This document shows positions 42,634-51,548 of a stretch of 64,000 nucleotides of DNA, one piece after another (the first letter of the stretch is position 1; each line of letters starts with the position of its first letter). The notes below the pieces were generated by a model. The model had not been told where the DNA came from. It was given only the letters and a program-made list of their open reading frames with translations, and made no database searches. Source of the DNA: G963667075 sp963667075 (lineage in GTDB: Bacteria; Pseudomonadota; Alphaproteobacteria; Micavibrionales; Micavibrionaceae); NCBI GenBank assembly GCA_963667075.1, contig OY762938.1:1488001-1552000 (forward strand), written 5' to 3'. A program made the position numbers and the translations under genes.

Positions 42634-44386
42634 AGTATAGCATAGCCGTGTCGGAAGGGAAGCTATGACTCAAACCTAACGCTTTACCTTCCTTGAAATA
42701 GTATAGCATAGCCGTGTCGGAAGGGAAGCTATGACGTGCGGACGATCCTACGTAGGATACAATCCAGTATAGCATAGCCGTGTCGGAAGGGAAGCTATGA
42801 CAAGCTTTGAATCGTCCGCTCTGTGGCAAGTAGTATAGCATAGCCGTGTCGGAAGGGAAGCTATGACGATTACATGGCTATTTGGTTTTTCCAGCAAAGT
42901 ATAGCATAGCCGTGTCGGAAGGGAAGCTATGACAGCGCAATAGAAATAAACACCGCCCGCAGCAGTATAGCATAGCCGTGTCGGAAGGGAAGCTATGACC
43001 GCTATTCCTATTCACTTCTCGGAGCCACAAGTATAGCATAGCCGTGTCGGAAGGGAAGCTATGACTGTTGTTGCAGCGTCGCAACGTGTTGTTGCAGTAT
43101 AGCATAGCCGTGTCGGAAGGGAAGCTATGACATAACGAAAGGAGCAGATATGTACAAAGTAAGTATAGCATAGCCGTGTCGGAAGGGAAGCTATGACATT
43201 ACACAAGGGTTTATGGTTTGTCAAACAAGTATAGCATAGCCGTGTCGGAAGGGAAGCTATGACAAAAGATTTTGGCTGTCACCATACATTTAAAGTATAG
43301 CATAGCCGTGTCGGAAGGGAAGCTATGACAAAAGATTTTGGCTGTCACCATACATTTAAAGTATAGCATAGCCGTGTCGGAAGGGAAGCTATGACAAAAA
43401 AATATAATATAATAGAAATATATATAGTATAGCATAGCCGTGTCGGAAGGGAAGCTATGACTCATTGCAAGGCGTTGCCACATAAAAGCGGAGTATAGCA
43501 TAGCCGTGTCGGAAGGGAAGCTATGACGTCCCAGCAAACCAAGTTTCCTTGCTAAAAAGTATAGCATAGCCGTGTCGGAAGGGAAGCTATGACATCACGT
43601 CTTCAAGCTTCCTATTGACGCTAAGTATAGCATAGCCGTGTCGGAAGGGAAGCTATGACGTTTGATGAGCGCATATGCTAAATTTCTTGAGTATAGCATA
43701 GCCGTGTCGGAAGGGAAGCTATGACTGCCTATTGCGCTTGATGAGATTGAGGCAGAGTATAGCATAGCCGTGTCGGAAGGGAAGCTATGACGCCAAGCAC
43801 CGCCTGGGTATGATGATGTGGAGTATAGCATAGCCGTGTCGGAAGGGAAGCTATGACAACATCCGGGGCGTTATAATCAAGATTGGCAGTATAGCATAGC
43901 CGTGTCGGAAGGGAAGCTATGACTATGCTTTAAAGGCAGACAATATGCGATCCAGTATAGCATAGCCGTGTCGGAAGGGAAGCTATGACGTTTTCTGCTT
44001 CTCATCCTGATCAAGCACGAGTATAGCATAGCCGTGTCGGAAGGGAAGCTATGACTGTTGCACCTTCACAAGATCGGGATCAAAAAGTATAGCATAGCCG
44101 TGTCGGAAGGGAAGCTATGACTAAAGGAACATGGCTCGGAGCTAATCGCTCAGTATAGCATAGCCGTGTCGGAAGGGAAGCTATGACTGTGGACGTACGG
44201 TGCGAGCTCCTTCATGCAGTATAGCATAGCCGTGTCGGAAGGGAAGCTATGACATATCAGGTTGCCACTGGCGATTTCGGATGAGTATAGCATAGGCCGT
44301 GTCGGAAGGGAAGCTATGACCTGACGCGGGGGCAGAGCGATAAATCATTAAGTATAGCATAGCCGTGTCGGAAGGGAAGCTATGAC
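42634..44386 (-). CRISPR. CRISPR array, 27 repeats and 26 spacers
   Basis: Repeats of 36 bp recur with a strict 66-bp period, giving 30-bp spacers. On the minus strand the repeat begins GTCATAGCTTCCC and ends GGCTATGCTATACT, matching the layout of the Neisseria II-C repeat. All repeats are identical except the one at 44284, which has one extra G (37 bp). The spacers at 43264-43293 and 43330-43359 are identical. Each repeat ends, on the minus strand, with the extended -10 box TGC-TATACT next to the spacer, so crRNAs are probably started from within the repeats, towards cas2. The anti-repeat at 38243-38278 supports this orientation. Confidence 0.98.
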
Positions 44387-44640
44387 ACGTTTTGGATCGT
44401 TATAGTCGTTGCGATTTAAAATCGACTATGTCACATGAGCGCTGTTCTTCCCGCGAGAGAGGCCTTTTAGGCCGAACATAAACAGCGTGACTCCAGAACA
44501 AAGTACACGGCCTATGCCGTGCACATTATTTGACTGGATACCGGATTGGTGTCCGGTATGACAACGCGCGTTGATTCTTCTTCTAAACGACTATAGAGGT
44601 TTGGGGATTTACTCATGTCTGTCTATTAGACTCCCCGTCA
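44387..44640. other. Array flank with palindromes
   Basis: No gene was seen. The region adjoins the end of the array that is upstream for minus-strand transcription, so it may include the leader. It contains ATAGTCG/CGACTAT (about 44401-44428), CACGGC/GCCGTG (44507-44522) and ATACCGGA/TCCGGTAT (44527-44548). The last resembles the CCGGAT-type intergenic repeats seen near 9366. Confidence 0.5.
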
Positions 44641-47523
44641 TTAAAAAGCCTGACGCAGTTTGAGTATGCCGGTGTGGGCCAGATAATCTGTTCGTTTTTC
44701 ACCGTTATAATCTACAACAATATCAAGACCGTTATTATGGCTGAATGTCAGGCCTGTGCCAAATTCAACGGCACCTGAGGAACGATCCAGTCCGTTGGTT
44801 TTAAAGGCTGTCCCCGCCGATACAAACCGTGATGTTGTATCCACGTCATCCTGCACAAAATCATGCGCGTACATGGCGTTTGCCTGTGCATCAATCTTCC
44901 AGCTTCCAGCTTGCTCAATAGTGCCTGATACACTGGCACCAAGACCGGCTGTTGCTGTATTGTAATCGGCTGAATCAACAGCCAGATTGGCCCCTGGCGC
45001 ACCAGTTTCCTGATAACTGTCAAGCGATAACCTCGAATAACGCAGGCTGGTCTGTGGTGTTAGTGTGATGTTATTTTTCACAGATAGTGGCAGCCCTGCA
45101 TCCACCCGCAGAGAAAGCTGCGTGCCATCGTAATCGGCTGCAGCATTACCAGCCAGAGTGTTTCTTACACTGTCATAACTATAAAATCCGTAAGAGGCTT
45201 GAGAGTCTATATACCATCCTCCGTCGGTATCATAGGAACCGTACAGGAGGAGTGTATGACCATCAACATCTGTAGAGCTGTCCGTTGTTTTGCTGTCCGA
45301 ATTACCATAGCCGTATGAAACGCCAAGGCGCAGATTATCGTTTATTTCCTGATCTACACCGAGTGCAAAGCCTCTTGTGTTGGCATCATAACCAGAAATG
45401 CCGCCACGTGATCCCTGATCGGCTTTTGAATAAAAGCCTTGCATCCAGGCGTTGTGACTAACAGCCATATCGCCCGAAGATATACCTGTACGCGCCGCAT
45501 TCATCCGGTTACCGGCAATGTTCTGGATTTGTCCGGAAACAGCACCTGTGGAGGCAGCCGCCCCGCCGGAAGCATCTGGCGAAAGGCCATCATAGGCTGT
45601 TTCAATCTCTTGGAGGCTCATGGTGTCAAGACTGTCCAGAATAGCCTGTATATCAGAAGGAACGGATCCTGCGTTCAACACGCCGTCCAATGCAGCAGAA
45701 ACACCTGTATGCGGTGTGCCTGATGCAGCAGAAGCATAAGAAGCACGCGTAATGGTTAACTGATAATCCTGATCCGCATTAGCTTTCGCAATCGAGAAGT
45801 CCAGTACGGCATAATTATCCTGAATATTCGTAAATGTTCCGGTAATGCCGTCAGGATCCGTCATAAAGGTGTAAGTATGAGGGCCTGTGATTTTTTCCAA
45901 GGCTACCGGAATAAGAGTCGCGCCGGACTCGATAACAATATTACCGCCATTAACGGCTTCAATCAGGTCGACATCGCCTGAGGCGGCACCGTCATCGTCA
46001 AACTCAATCTGCAGGGAAGAGCTGGATCCTTGTGTATAGGTTGTTGCATCAACGGTCAGTGTACCAATGGAATTACCCGGTGCAGCAAGTCCGGTCATTG
46101 TAAATACACCGCCGCCTTCGATTGTACCCGTACCACTCAGCCTTCCGGCTAAAGTCTGGTTATTCCCGTTCATATTCAAGGAGGCTCCCGCGGCAATATC
46201 CAACGCACCGTTCTGCGGTAGAACGTTATTCGCGCCAAGTTTCAATGTACCTGCAGAAAGGTCTGTGCCGCCGGTATATGTGTTTTCGGAGCCAGTCAGG
46301 ACAAGCGCCCCTGCACCGGTTTTTACAAGTGCGCCACGTCCGGTGATATCGCCGGCCAAAGTGGACGTATTCGCATTGGTGTTAATCGTATTGCTGGTGC
46401 CGCTTGCCAGCACAAGATCTTCATGCAGTGTTTTGTTATTTGCTGAAAAGTTAAGTGTGCCGTCATCCATAGAAACTTTGGAATTTGCGCCGCCCAACGC
46501 ATCGTCGTCGGCAATGGTCTGGTCCCCGTCAATTTCTACAAGCGTTGTAATGCCGTTCCCTCCGGCAATCGTATAGCCTATGGTGTGGGAGAAATCGGAC
46601 AGTGCATAAGTCGCTTCGTAATTTCCGGCAGAGCCGTTCACTTCGTTGGCAAGATCAAGCGCGATATAATAGGTTTCTCCACCCTCTGCATCAAAAGTGA
46701 GTGTTTCACTGTACACAAGGTAATAGACGGTTCTTCCTTGACCTATGTGTGTTGTGGCTTCTGCTTTTGTGCCGTTATCTGGCAGAGAGGCCAGCGCAAT
46801 TTGTCCTGCGCCTGGTGCGCCATCAATAACCTCAAGAACCTGAATATTGGGATTGTTGTACCAGTCATTTTCATATATCTCATCCGGGAAATCGTCTGTG
46901 GTATATGTCTCTGGAATAATGACTGTTGTGTTACCGTCGCCATCCTGTTCAAGCGTCGCTTTCCCTTCAAAGAAAGAAACATCGGTACGGATGCCTTCGC
47001 TATCGTCCCATTTCTCAATGGCACCGGAATACTCAACTTCGGCATTCACCCAGTCATCCGCATTCCCGCTATTGGTTTGCTTGACGACCAAAAGCCCGTC
47101 AAAATCCAGTGTTACCGATGTGTTGATTGTACCGGTCCCTTCAACAACAAAAGGTTTAAGGGACTGCGTGCCGGTCCCCAAGTTGCTTGGATAATGCATG
47201 TGGTAATAAAGCCCGGTTTTGCCATGTACAGTACCTGTTCCAGAACTGACAACATCTGCTGAAACTTCTCCGTCTGCGCAAATGGCGGGGTGGCCATCAA
47301 CAACACAGTCAATTTGTCTCGCATAGTTGTCAATCGTCCCGTCATTGTCGTGAACTGCCTGAGAGCTCCCGAATTTCGTAGCGACTGATGCGCCCTGCCA
47401 GTCCTCATCAATATCAATCTCATCACTTAGATATTCATCACAATAAGCGGCAGCAGGATTGAAACCAGCAAGACATACTGAAGATAACAAAAGCAAAGCG
47501 TAACGGGAAATATTGCGTGACAT
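44641..47523 (-). CDS. Autotransporter (type Va secretion)
   Basis: A protein of about 960 aa starting MSRNISRYALLLLSSVCLAG, with a Sec signal peptide; the ATG at 47523 has a GGAG SD, and the longer frame to 47565 does not. The passenger (about 25-650) is beta-helical, with a PATR-type repeat (GAGALVLTGSENTYTGGTDL, SAGTLKLG...GASLNMNG) and an SIGTLTVDATTYTQGSSSSL stretch. The C-terminal about 280 residues are an autotransporter beta-domain (AWMQGFYSKADQGS, LRLGVSYGYGNSDSKT), ending LRQAF, the signature of BAM-assembled barrels. It is probably a surface adhesin; no protease triad was seen. Confidence 0.9.
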   Translation of the reverse strand: MSRNISRYALLLLSSVCLAGFNPAAAYCDEYLSDEIDIDEDWQGASVATKFGSSQAVHDNDGTIDNYARQIDCVVDGHPAICADGEVSADVVSSGTGTVHGKTGLYYHMHYPSNLGTGTQSLKPFVVEGTGTINTSVTLDFDGLLVVKQTNSGNADDWVNAEVEYSGAIEKWDDSEGIRTDVSFFEGKATLEQDGDGNTTVIIPETYTTDDFPDEIYENDWYNNPNIQVLEVIDGAPGAGQIALASLPDNGTKAEATTHIGQGRTVYYLVYSETLTFDAEGGETYYIALDLANEVNGSAGNYEATYALSDFSHTIGYTIAGGNGITTLVEIDGDQTIADDDALGGANSKVSMDDGTLNFSANNKTLHEDLVLASGTSNTINTNANTSTLAGDITGRGALVKTGAGALVLTGSENTYTGGTDLSAGTLKLGANNVLPQNGALDIAAGASLNMNGNNQTLAGRLSGTGTIEGGGVFTMTGLAAPGNSIGTLTVDATTYTQGSSSSLQIEFDDDGAASGDVDLIEAVNGGNIVIESGATLIPVALEKITGPHTYTFMTDPDGITGTFTNIQDNYAVLDFSIAKANADQDYQLTITRASYASAASGTPHTGVSAALDGVLNAGSVPSDIQAILDSLDTMSLQEIETAYDGLSPDASGGAAASTGAVSGQIQNIAGNRMNAARTGISSGDMAVSHNAWMQGFYSKADQGSRGGISGYDANTRGFALGVDQEINDNLRLGVSYGYGNSDSKTTDSSTDVDGHTLLLYGSYDTDGGWYIDSQASYGFYSYDSVRNTLAGNAAADYDGTQLSLRVDAGLPLSVKNNITLTPQTSLRYSRLSLDSYQETGAPGANLAVDSADYNTATAGLGASVSGTIEQAGSWKIDAQANAMYAHDFVQDDVDTTSRFVSAGTAFKTNGLDRSSGAVEFGTGLTFSHNNGLDIVVDYNGEKRTDYLAHTGILKLRQAF

Positions 47524-47740
47524 TGAACAGCTCCGAAAAAATATGAATAAAGAAAACAGACGCACCCAGCCATGATATTACTTAAAAAGAATATTCATGG
47601 CAATATGTAGAAATGATTGTGTGCACTGGAGATAATCTCCTTTCTGGCCTGTAAGCGCAGCAAAATACAAAATATATTTACATATAAATAAAATAATGCT
47701 ACTTGTCATAAGTTTTCTCATAAAAAGAAAAGAGGGTGTT

Positions 47741-48406
47741 ATGTCGCTTATTGGGGTAGCTACAATCTGCCATCCACCTTGTATAAAATACTTGGATAGG
47801 CATTTAAGATCGATTCAGGATGCAATGATGTTTTCTGATCAGGGAAATGTACGGATTTCTCTGGTGTGCTCATCTGTTTCTGAAGAAGAAGATAAGGAAC
47901 GAATAAGAGAAATTGTTAATGGCTTAGCGGGTAGAAAATGCCGTACGCTTCAAGGATATAATCAGGTAATTAAGCGTTCAAGCCTACAGGATCGCGGTTT
48001 TAATGAAGCTTTGGGTGCCGCAGAAGATAGAGAAATGTCCCTTTATCTGAGGGGTGTCAGAGGAGAAAAAATAAAATTTGCGCCTAGTTGCCAAATTCGA
48101 CATTCTTTTGATTTTACAAGGGATCAAATTATAGCACGACATACCATTCACGGAATGTGGAACAGAACAGTTTTTGGTATGTATCATCCCGGGCGTGAAG
48201 CTGTATTACCCAAAAAACATGAAGCTGATAAAATATTTACGACGGATTTGTTTCAAACGGCTGCTGGCTTGGATTACGTAAAACTTAGTAACGCTGCGTA
48301 TATGACAGGAAGAGCTTATTCAGGAAATCCTAGATACGCTGATCATAGATTATTAATTAAACAAGGTGGTATTAATGCGTTGGTAAAGGCCGAAAGGACC
48401 CTATAA
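47741..48406 (+). CDS. Degenerate glycosyltransferase-2-like protein
   Basis: A protein of 221 aa from the ATG at 47741 (SD AGAGGG). The N-terminus (SLIGVATICHPPCIKYLDRHLRSIQ) looks like the first strand-helix of a GT-A glycosyltransferase. The second half resembles the family's C-terminal motif (AAEDREMSLYLRGVRGEKIKFAPSCQIRHSF, close to the ED...L..R...G..I.F.P...H consensus). The middle region that normally carries the DxD metal-binding motif is absent, so it is probably an internally deleted, inactive relic. The A+T-rich composition differs from its neighbours. The alternative is a divergent unknown family. Confidence 0.5.
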   Translation: MSLIGVATICHPPCIKYLDRHLRSIQDAMMFSDQGNVRISLVCSSVSEEEDKERIREIVNGLAGRKCRTLQGYNQVIKRSSLQDRGFNEALGAAEDREMSLYLRGVRGEKIKFAPSCQIRHSFDFTRDQIIARHTIHGMWNRTVFGMYHPGREAVLPKKHEADKIFTTDLFQTAAGLDYVKLSNAAYMTGRAYSGNPRYADHRLLIKQGGINALVKAERTL

Positions 48407-48440
48407 ACAGGACTACTTCAAACGGTCACAGACAAACAAA

Positions 48441-48465
48441 AAAACCTTTGCTGTTCTTGGGTTTT
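48441..48465 (-). terminator. Possible terminator after tRNA-Trp
   Basis: On the minus strand AAAACC / GGTTTT enclose a 13-nt loop, followed by a T-run. It is a weak stem but well placed 44 bp after the tRNA. Confidence 0.35.
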
Positions 48466-48508
48466 GAGTTCTTTGACGGTTGTGAGTGAAAAGTGACGAA
48501 AAAGAAAA

Positions 48509-48584
48509 TGGCAGGGGCGACAGGATTCGAACCTGCGACCTACGGTTTTGGAGACCGTCGCTCTACCAACTGAGCTACACCCCT
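48509..48584 (-). tRNA. trpT: tRNA-Trp (CCA), with encoded 3' CCA
   Basis: Read on the minus strand, the 7-bp acceptor stem AGGGGTG/CGCCCCT, the D-arm TAGCTCAGTTGGTAGAGC, the anticodon loop with CCA (48549-48551) and the T-arm GGTTCGAATCC are all present. The body is 73 nt (48512-48584), plus an encoded CCA at 48509-48511. Confidence 0.97.
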
Positions 48585-48697
48585 TCATGGCTTGTTCATG
48601 GGCCTGTTTGCATGAACAGGCTATTCTTAGCGACTCTTTTTTGAAAAGTCTAGCAGTTCGTTTAAAAACTGTTGTAATGGCATAGGAATTTGTTTGT

Positions 48698-49486
48698 TTA
48701 AGCGGCTTTGCACTCATTTAAAAAGTGAATGAGGCGTTCTTTTCTGAATGGTTTGCCTATAAAACCTTGAGCGCCCTGGTTTGTTGCATTTGATACGGTT
48801 TCTCTGTCATCATCTGCGCTGAACATAACGATGTTCGATCCGGGGTATTCTTTTTTCATCCAGCCCAGCAGATCAAGCCCGTTCCCGTCCGGCAGGCCGA
48901 TATCCAGAAAAACAAGATCCGGTTTTTGATCAATATACAGACGCGACCCGTCTGTTGCGCCATGGGCAGAGAAAAAGGTACATTCGTTTTTTAGGGCTTT
49001 TTTTACGAGCCAGCTTGTGCCTGGATCGTCTTCTATTAACAGAACACGTGGGGGGGATATCTGGTTCTGGCGGGTTCTTTCGGTGAAGAGTTTATAAATT
49101 TCGCCTCTTTGCTGAACGGAGTAAATGAAAGACAAGCCTTTATCGGCAAGATCGTAAACATGGAACTCAGAGGCTTCTTGTCTGTCTTTTAGAATAAGTG
49201 CACAGATGGTTCGTCCAATCTCTTCCAGGTTAGCGTAAGAAACATTTTGAGCAAGGATGTACAAATCCTCATGACCGCAAAAGAACATAACACCCTCCAG
49301 AGAGTCAAAGGCGTTTTCCAAAACAGCTTCTGCGTAAGAAAGGAGTGCCGGGCTTAAATAAAGATAATTTAATTCTTCTGATTCGATATGAAGGCACAGC
49401 CAGCCATCCCAGTGACCTGCATGTGCATTAATTGAGCTAAGGAGGCTTGTCAGTGCATGTTCTGCATTATCCGTTACGACTTGCAT
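48698..49486 (-). CDS. Response regulator with unknown N-terminal domain
   Basis: A protein of 262 aa from MQVVTDNAEHALTSLL (49486, SD AAGGA). The N-terminal domain (about 1-140) is not recognised. The C-terminal receiver (about 145-262) has VLLIEDDPGTSWLV, the acceptor Asp in VFLDIGLPDGNGLDL, the switch Ser in VMFSADDDRET and the Lys in FIGKPFRKER. The N-terminal domain resembles the small protein encoded immediately upstream, in the SL..L...L-aromatic start and in FFCGHEDLYILAQNVS versus YLCSNNDVFIVSRVIS. It may be a sensor or output module controlled by phosphorylation. Confidence 0.8.
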   Translation of the reverse strand: MQVVTDNAEHALTSLLSSINAHAGHWDGWLCLHIESEELNYLYLSPALLSYAEAVLENAFDSLEGVMFFCGHEDLYILAQNVSYANLEEIGRTICALILKDRQEASEFHVYDLADKGLSFIYSVQQRGEIYKLFTERTRQNQISPPRVLLIEDDPGTSWLVKKALKNECTFFSAHGATDGSRLYIDQKPDLVFLDIGLPDGNGLDLLGWMKKEYPGSNIVMFSADDDRETVSNATNQGAQGFIGKPFRKERLIHFLNECKAA

Positions 49487-49886
49487 ATTCTTTTCCTTCA
49501 ACCTCTTTGTCTTTGTTTTTAAAAAAGCTTTCAACCAGATCTCTTGGCTCAAACCCCACTTCAAAAAGAGTAGCCAGCTCCCCGTTAAGGGAGACTGGCC
49601 AAGGTAAGAGCAAGGGGTGGGATATGAGACTGTTTGTAAACTTGTGTGAAATTACACGGGACACAATAAAAACGTCGTTATTTGAACATAGATATACTTG
49701 TGTATCTTCATCATAAAGGATATCCAATACAGCACGTAATAATGTTTCGAACCAATCTTCAGGTAAGAAAGCGGCATCAATGGTCGAAAAGCGTAATACA
49801 GCACAGCGGTAAGCTGGAAGTTGTCCTTTCAGTGAACGGAGGCTGTTGTGTAGCTTTTTTTCCGGGTCTTTTTTTATAACAATCAT
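49467..49886 (-). CDS. Small protein resembling the N-terminus of the adjacent response regulator
   Basis: Not recognised. The product is 139 aa from MIVIKKDPEKKLHN (49886), chosen for its AAGGA SD; a start at 49913 (148 aa) has none. It overlaps the response-regulator gene downstream by 20 bp, indicating coupled translation. The stretch VYLCSNNDVFIVSRVIS aligns with FFCGHEDLYILAQNVS in its neighbour, suggesting a shared domain. The pair may interact. Confidence 0.65.
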   Translation of the reverse strand: MIVIKKDPEKKLHNSLRSLKGQLPAYRCAVLRFSTIDAAFLPEDWFETLLRAVLDILYDEDTQVYLCSNNDVFIVSRVISHKFTNSLISHPLLLPWPVSLNGELATLFEVGFEPRDLVESFFKNKDKEVEGKEYASRNG

Positions 49887-50001
49887 TTTTATCACATCCT
49901 TTTTCTTTTTCATAATAGCAACGGATGTGCCAGTTTTTAATTTTGTTTTATATCAATGGGTTATGGTTTTTAGAGTTCTCGTTTGCAGGCTTTTTTCTTA
50001 A

Positions 50002-50021
50002 AATGAAACGTTTTATTTTGA
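50002..50021. promoter_or_regulatory. AT-rich palindrome upstream of the NtrC-like gene
   Basis: AAAATGAAAC-GTTTTATTTT is palindromic at 9 of 10 positions and lies about 80 bp before the regulator's start. It is a possible operator, perhaps autoregulatory; no other evidence. Confidence 0.3.
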
Positions 50022-50102
50022 GAAAGCGTTCGAATATGAGACAGTATTTATGCAGAAAATATAGGATCGCGCTTTGAATTAAGCCTGTAAGGAGGCGTTG
50101 AA

Positions 50103-51464
50103 ATGAAAACAGTATTGATTGTCGAAGATGACCGTTCCCAGCGGCATTTTCTGCGCATGCTTTTGCAAAAAAAGGGGGGGTATAATGTTCTTGAAGCAGA
50201 GCATGGGCAAGAAGCGCTGGACCTTATAAAAGAAGACTGGAACGAGGATATTGTGGCGGTTATTCTTGATTTGGGGATGCCGCACATGGACGGGATGGAG
50301 GCGTTGAACCGGATTAAGAAGATGCGCTCTAATTTGCCTGTCATTATGCTGACCGCTACGCAGGCACTTGATAAAGCGGTTGAGGCCATGCGGTATGGTG
50401 CGACAGATTTTTTGAACAAGCCGGTGCAGGTTGAGCGTTTGCTGGTGTCTATTCGTAATGCTTTACGCATGAATGTGCTGACAAAAGAAGTGTCCCGTCT
50501 GTCCCGTCAGCAGGAAGGCAATACTGTTTTTTCCGATCTGGTAGGCTTTGATAAAGGGTTAAAGGAGTCTGTTTATATTGGTCGTAAGGCCTCTGCGTCA
50601 AATATTCCTGTGCTTGTAACCGGTGAGACCGGGGTTGGGAAAGAGCTGTTTGCGCGGGCTATTCACGGTGAGGGTGAGAGGGCCGGAAAAGCTTTTGTGG
50701 CGGTGAACTGTGGGGCCATACCGTCTCAGCTTGTGGAAAGCACGCTTTTTGGGCATGAAAAAGGGTCTTTTACAGGGGCTATCGAGAAAACCATTGGTAA
50801 GTTCAGGGAAGCAGAAGGCGGAACGATTTTTCTTGATGAAGTGGGGGAATTGCCCCTTGATACCCAGGTAAAACTTCTGCGGGTTCTTCAACAAAATGAA
50901 GTGGAGCCGGTTGGTGCGGGGCGGGCTGTGCCGGTAGATGTGCGTGTCATATCGGCCACAAACCGTGATTTGGGAGAAGATGTAAAAGAGGGACGTTTTC
51001 GTGAAGATTTGTATTTTCGTTTAAATGTCTTGCCTGTTCATTTGCCATCTTTATCACAGCGCATAGAAGATCTGCCGGCCCTTGTGTTGCATTTTGTGCG
51101 TAAATATGCGGCGCAGGAGAATAAATTTTTCGAATCATTAAAAGAAGAAGAACTGCAGGCTTTGAAAGCCAGGGAATGGTCCGGTAATATCAGGGAGCTT
51201 GAGAATGCTATTCACAGGGCTGTTGTACTGTCTGATCCTGATAATTTTGTATCTTTCTTATTGGATGGAAAGAAAAGCCGGGTACCTGCCGATATCTCGT
51301 CAGGTATTGATCTTTTTGCGGAAGAAGGGCATCTCAAAACGCTTGATGACATAGAGCAGGAAATCATGGCGTTTGCGGTTAATCATTTTAAGGGCAATAT
51401 TACGAAAGCAGCAAAGTCTTTAGGGGTTGCAAAGTCAACTTTTTACAGGAAATATAAAAATTAG
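50103..51464 (+). CDS. Sigma-54-dependent response regulator (NtrC family)
   Basis: A protein of 453 aa. The receiver domain (about 1-120) has LIVEDDRSQRHF and the Asp in AVILDLGMPHMDG. The AAA+ domain (about 145-380) has Walker A TGETGVGKELFARAIHGEG, GSFTGA (a GAFTGA variant that contacts sigma-54) and the Walker B region GGTIFLDEVGELPL. The C-terminal Fis-type HTH is NITKAAKSLGVAKSTFYRKY. The SD is AAGGAGG. It lies directly upstream of the MMPL transport cluster in the same direction and may regulate it, although no -24/-12 element was found before the next gene. Confidence 0.93.
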   Translation: MKTVLIVEDDRSQRHFLRMLLQKKGGYNVLEAEHGQEALDLIKEDWNEDIVAVILDLGMPHMDGMEALNRIKKMRSNLPVIMLTATQALDKAVEAMRYGATDFLNKPVQVERLLVSIRNALRMNVLTKEVSRLSRQQEGNTVFSDLVGFDKGLKESVYIGRKASASNIPVLVTGETGVGKELFARAIHGEGERAGKAFVAVNCGAIPSQLVESTLFGHEKGSFTGAIEKTIGKFREAEGGTIFLDEVGELPLDTQVKLLRVLQQNEVEPVGAGRAVPVDVRVISATNRDLGEDVKEGRFREDLYFRLNVLPVHLPSLSQRIEDLPALVLHFVRKYAAQENKFFESLKEEELQALKAREWSGNIRELENAIHRAVVLSDPDNFVSFLLDGKKSRVPADISSGIDLFAEEGHLKTLDDIEQEIMAFAVNHFKGNITKAAKSLGVAKSTFYRKYKN

Positions 51465-51491
51465 ACTGGATTTTTACGATCTTCTTTACAA

Positions 51492-51522
51492 TTGTAACTT
51501 ACATTAGTATATTCTAATATAC
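51492..51522 (+). promoter_or_regulatory. Promoter overlapped by a 16-bp palindrome
   Basis: GTATATT-CT-AATATAC (51507-51522) is a perfect palindrome. A promoter TTGTAA (51492-51497), 17 bp, TAATAT (51515-51520) has its -10 inside it, so a dimeric repressor could block it. The AT-rich form is reminiscent of operators of BigR/YgaV-type ArsR regulators, but no such gene is in the window. Confidence 0.5.
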
Positions 51523-51548
51523 AATACATGATGTTGAGGAGGAAAAAG

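Noticed and set aside
42608..43831. Minus-strand open frames of 70-118 codons across the array
   Set aside because: They are translations of the CRISPR repeats (a recurring HSFPSDTAMLY) produced by the 66-bp period, which is a multiple of three; not genes.
46067..46576. 169-codon plus-strand frame opposite the autotransporter
   Set aside because: Antisense to the passenger domain; Pro/Ser-rich composition reflects the reverse complement of Gly/Thr-rich repeats.
46585..47262. 225-codon plus-strand frame opposite the autotransporter
   Set aside because: Same reason: antisense shadow with no motif and no SD.
51465..51548. Sigma-54 (-24/-12) element before the DUF2892 gene
   Set aside because: A GG dinucleotide is present but no GC at the required spacing.
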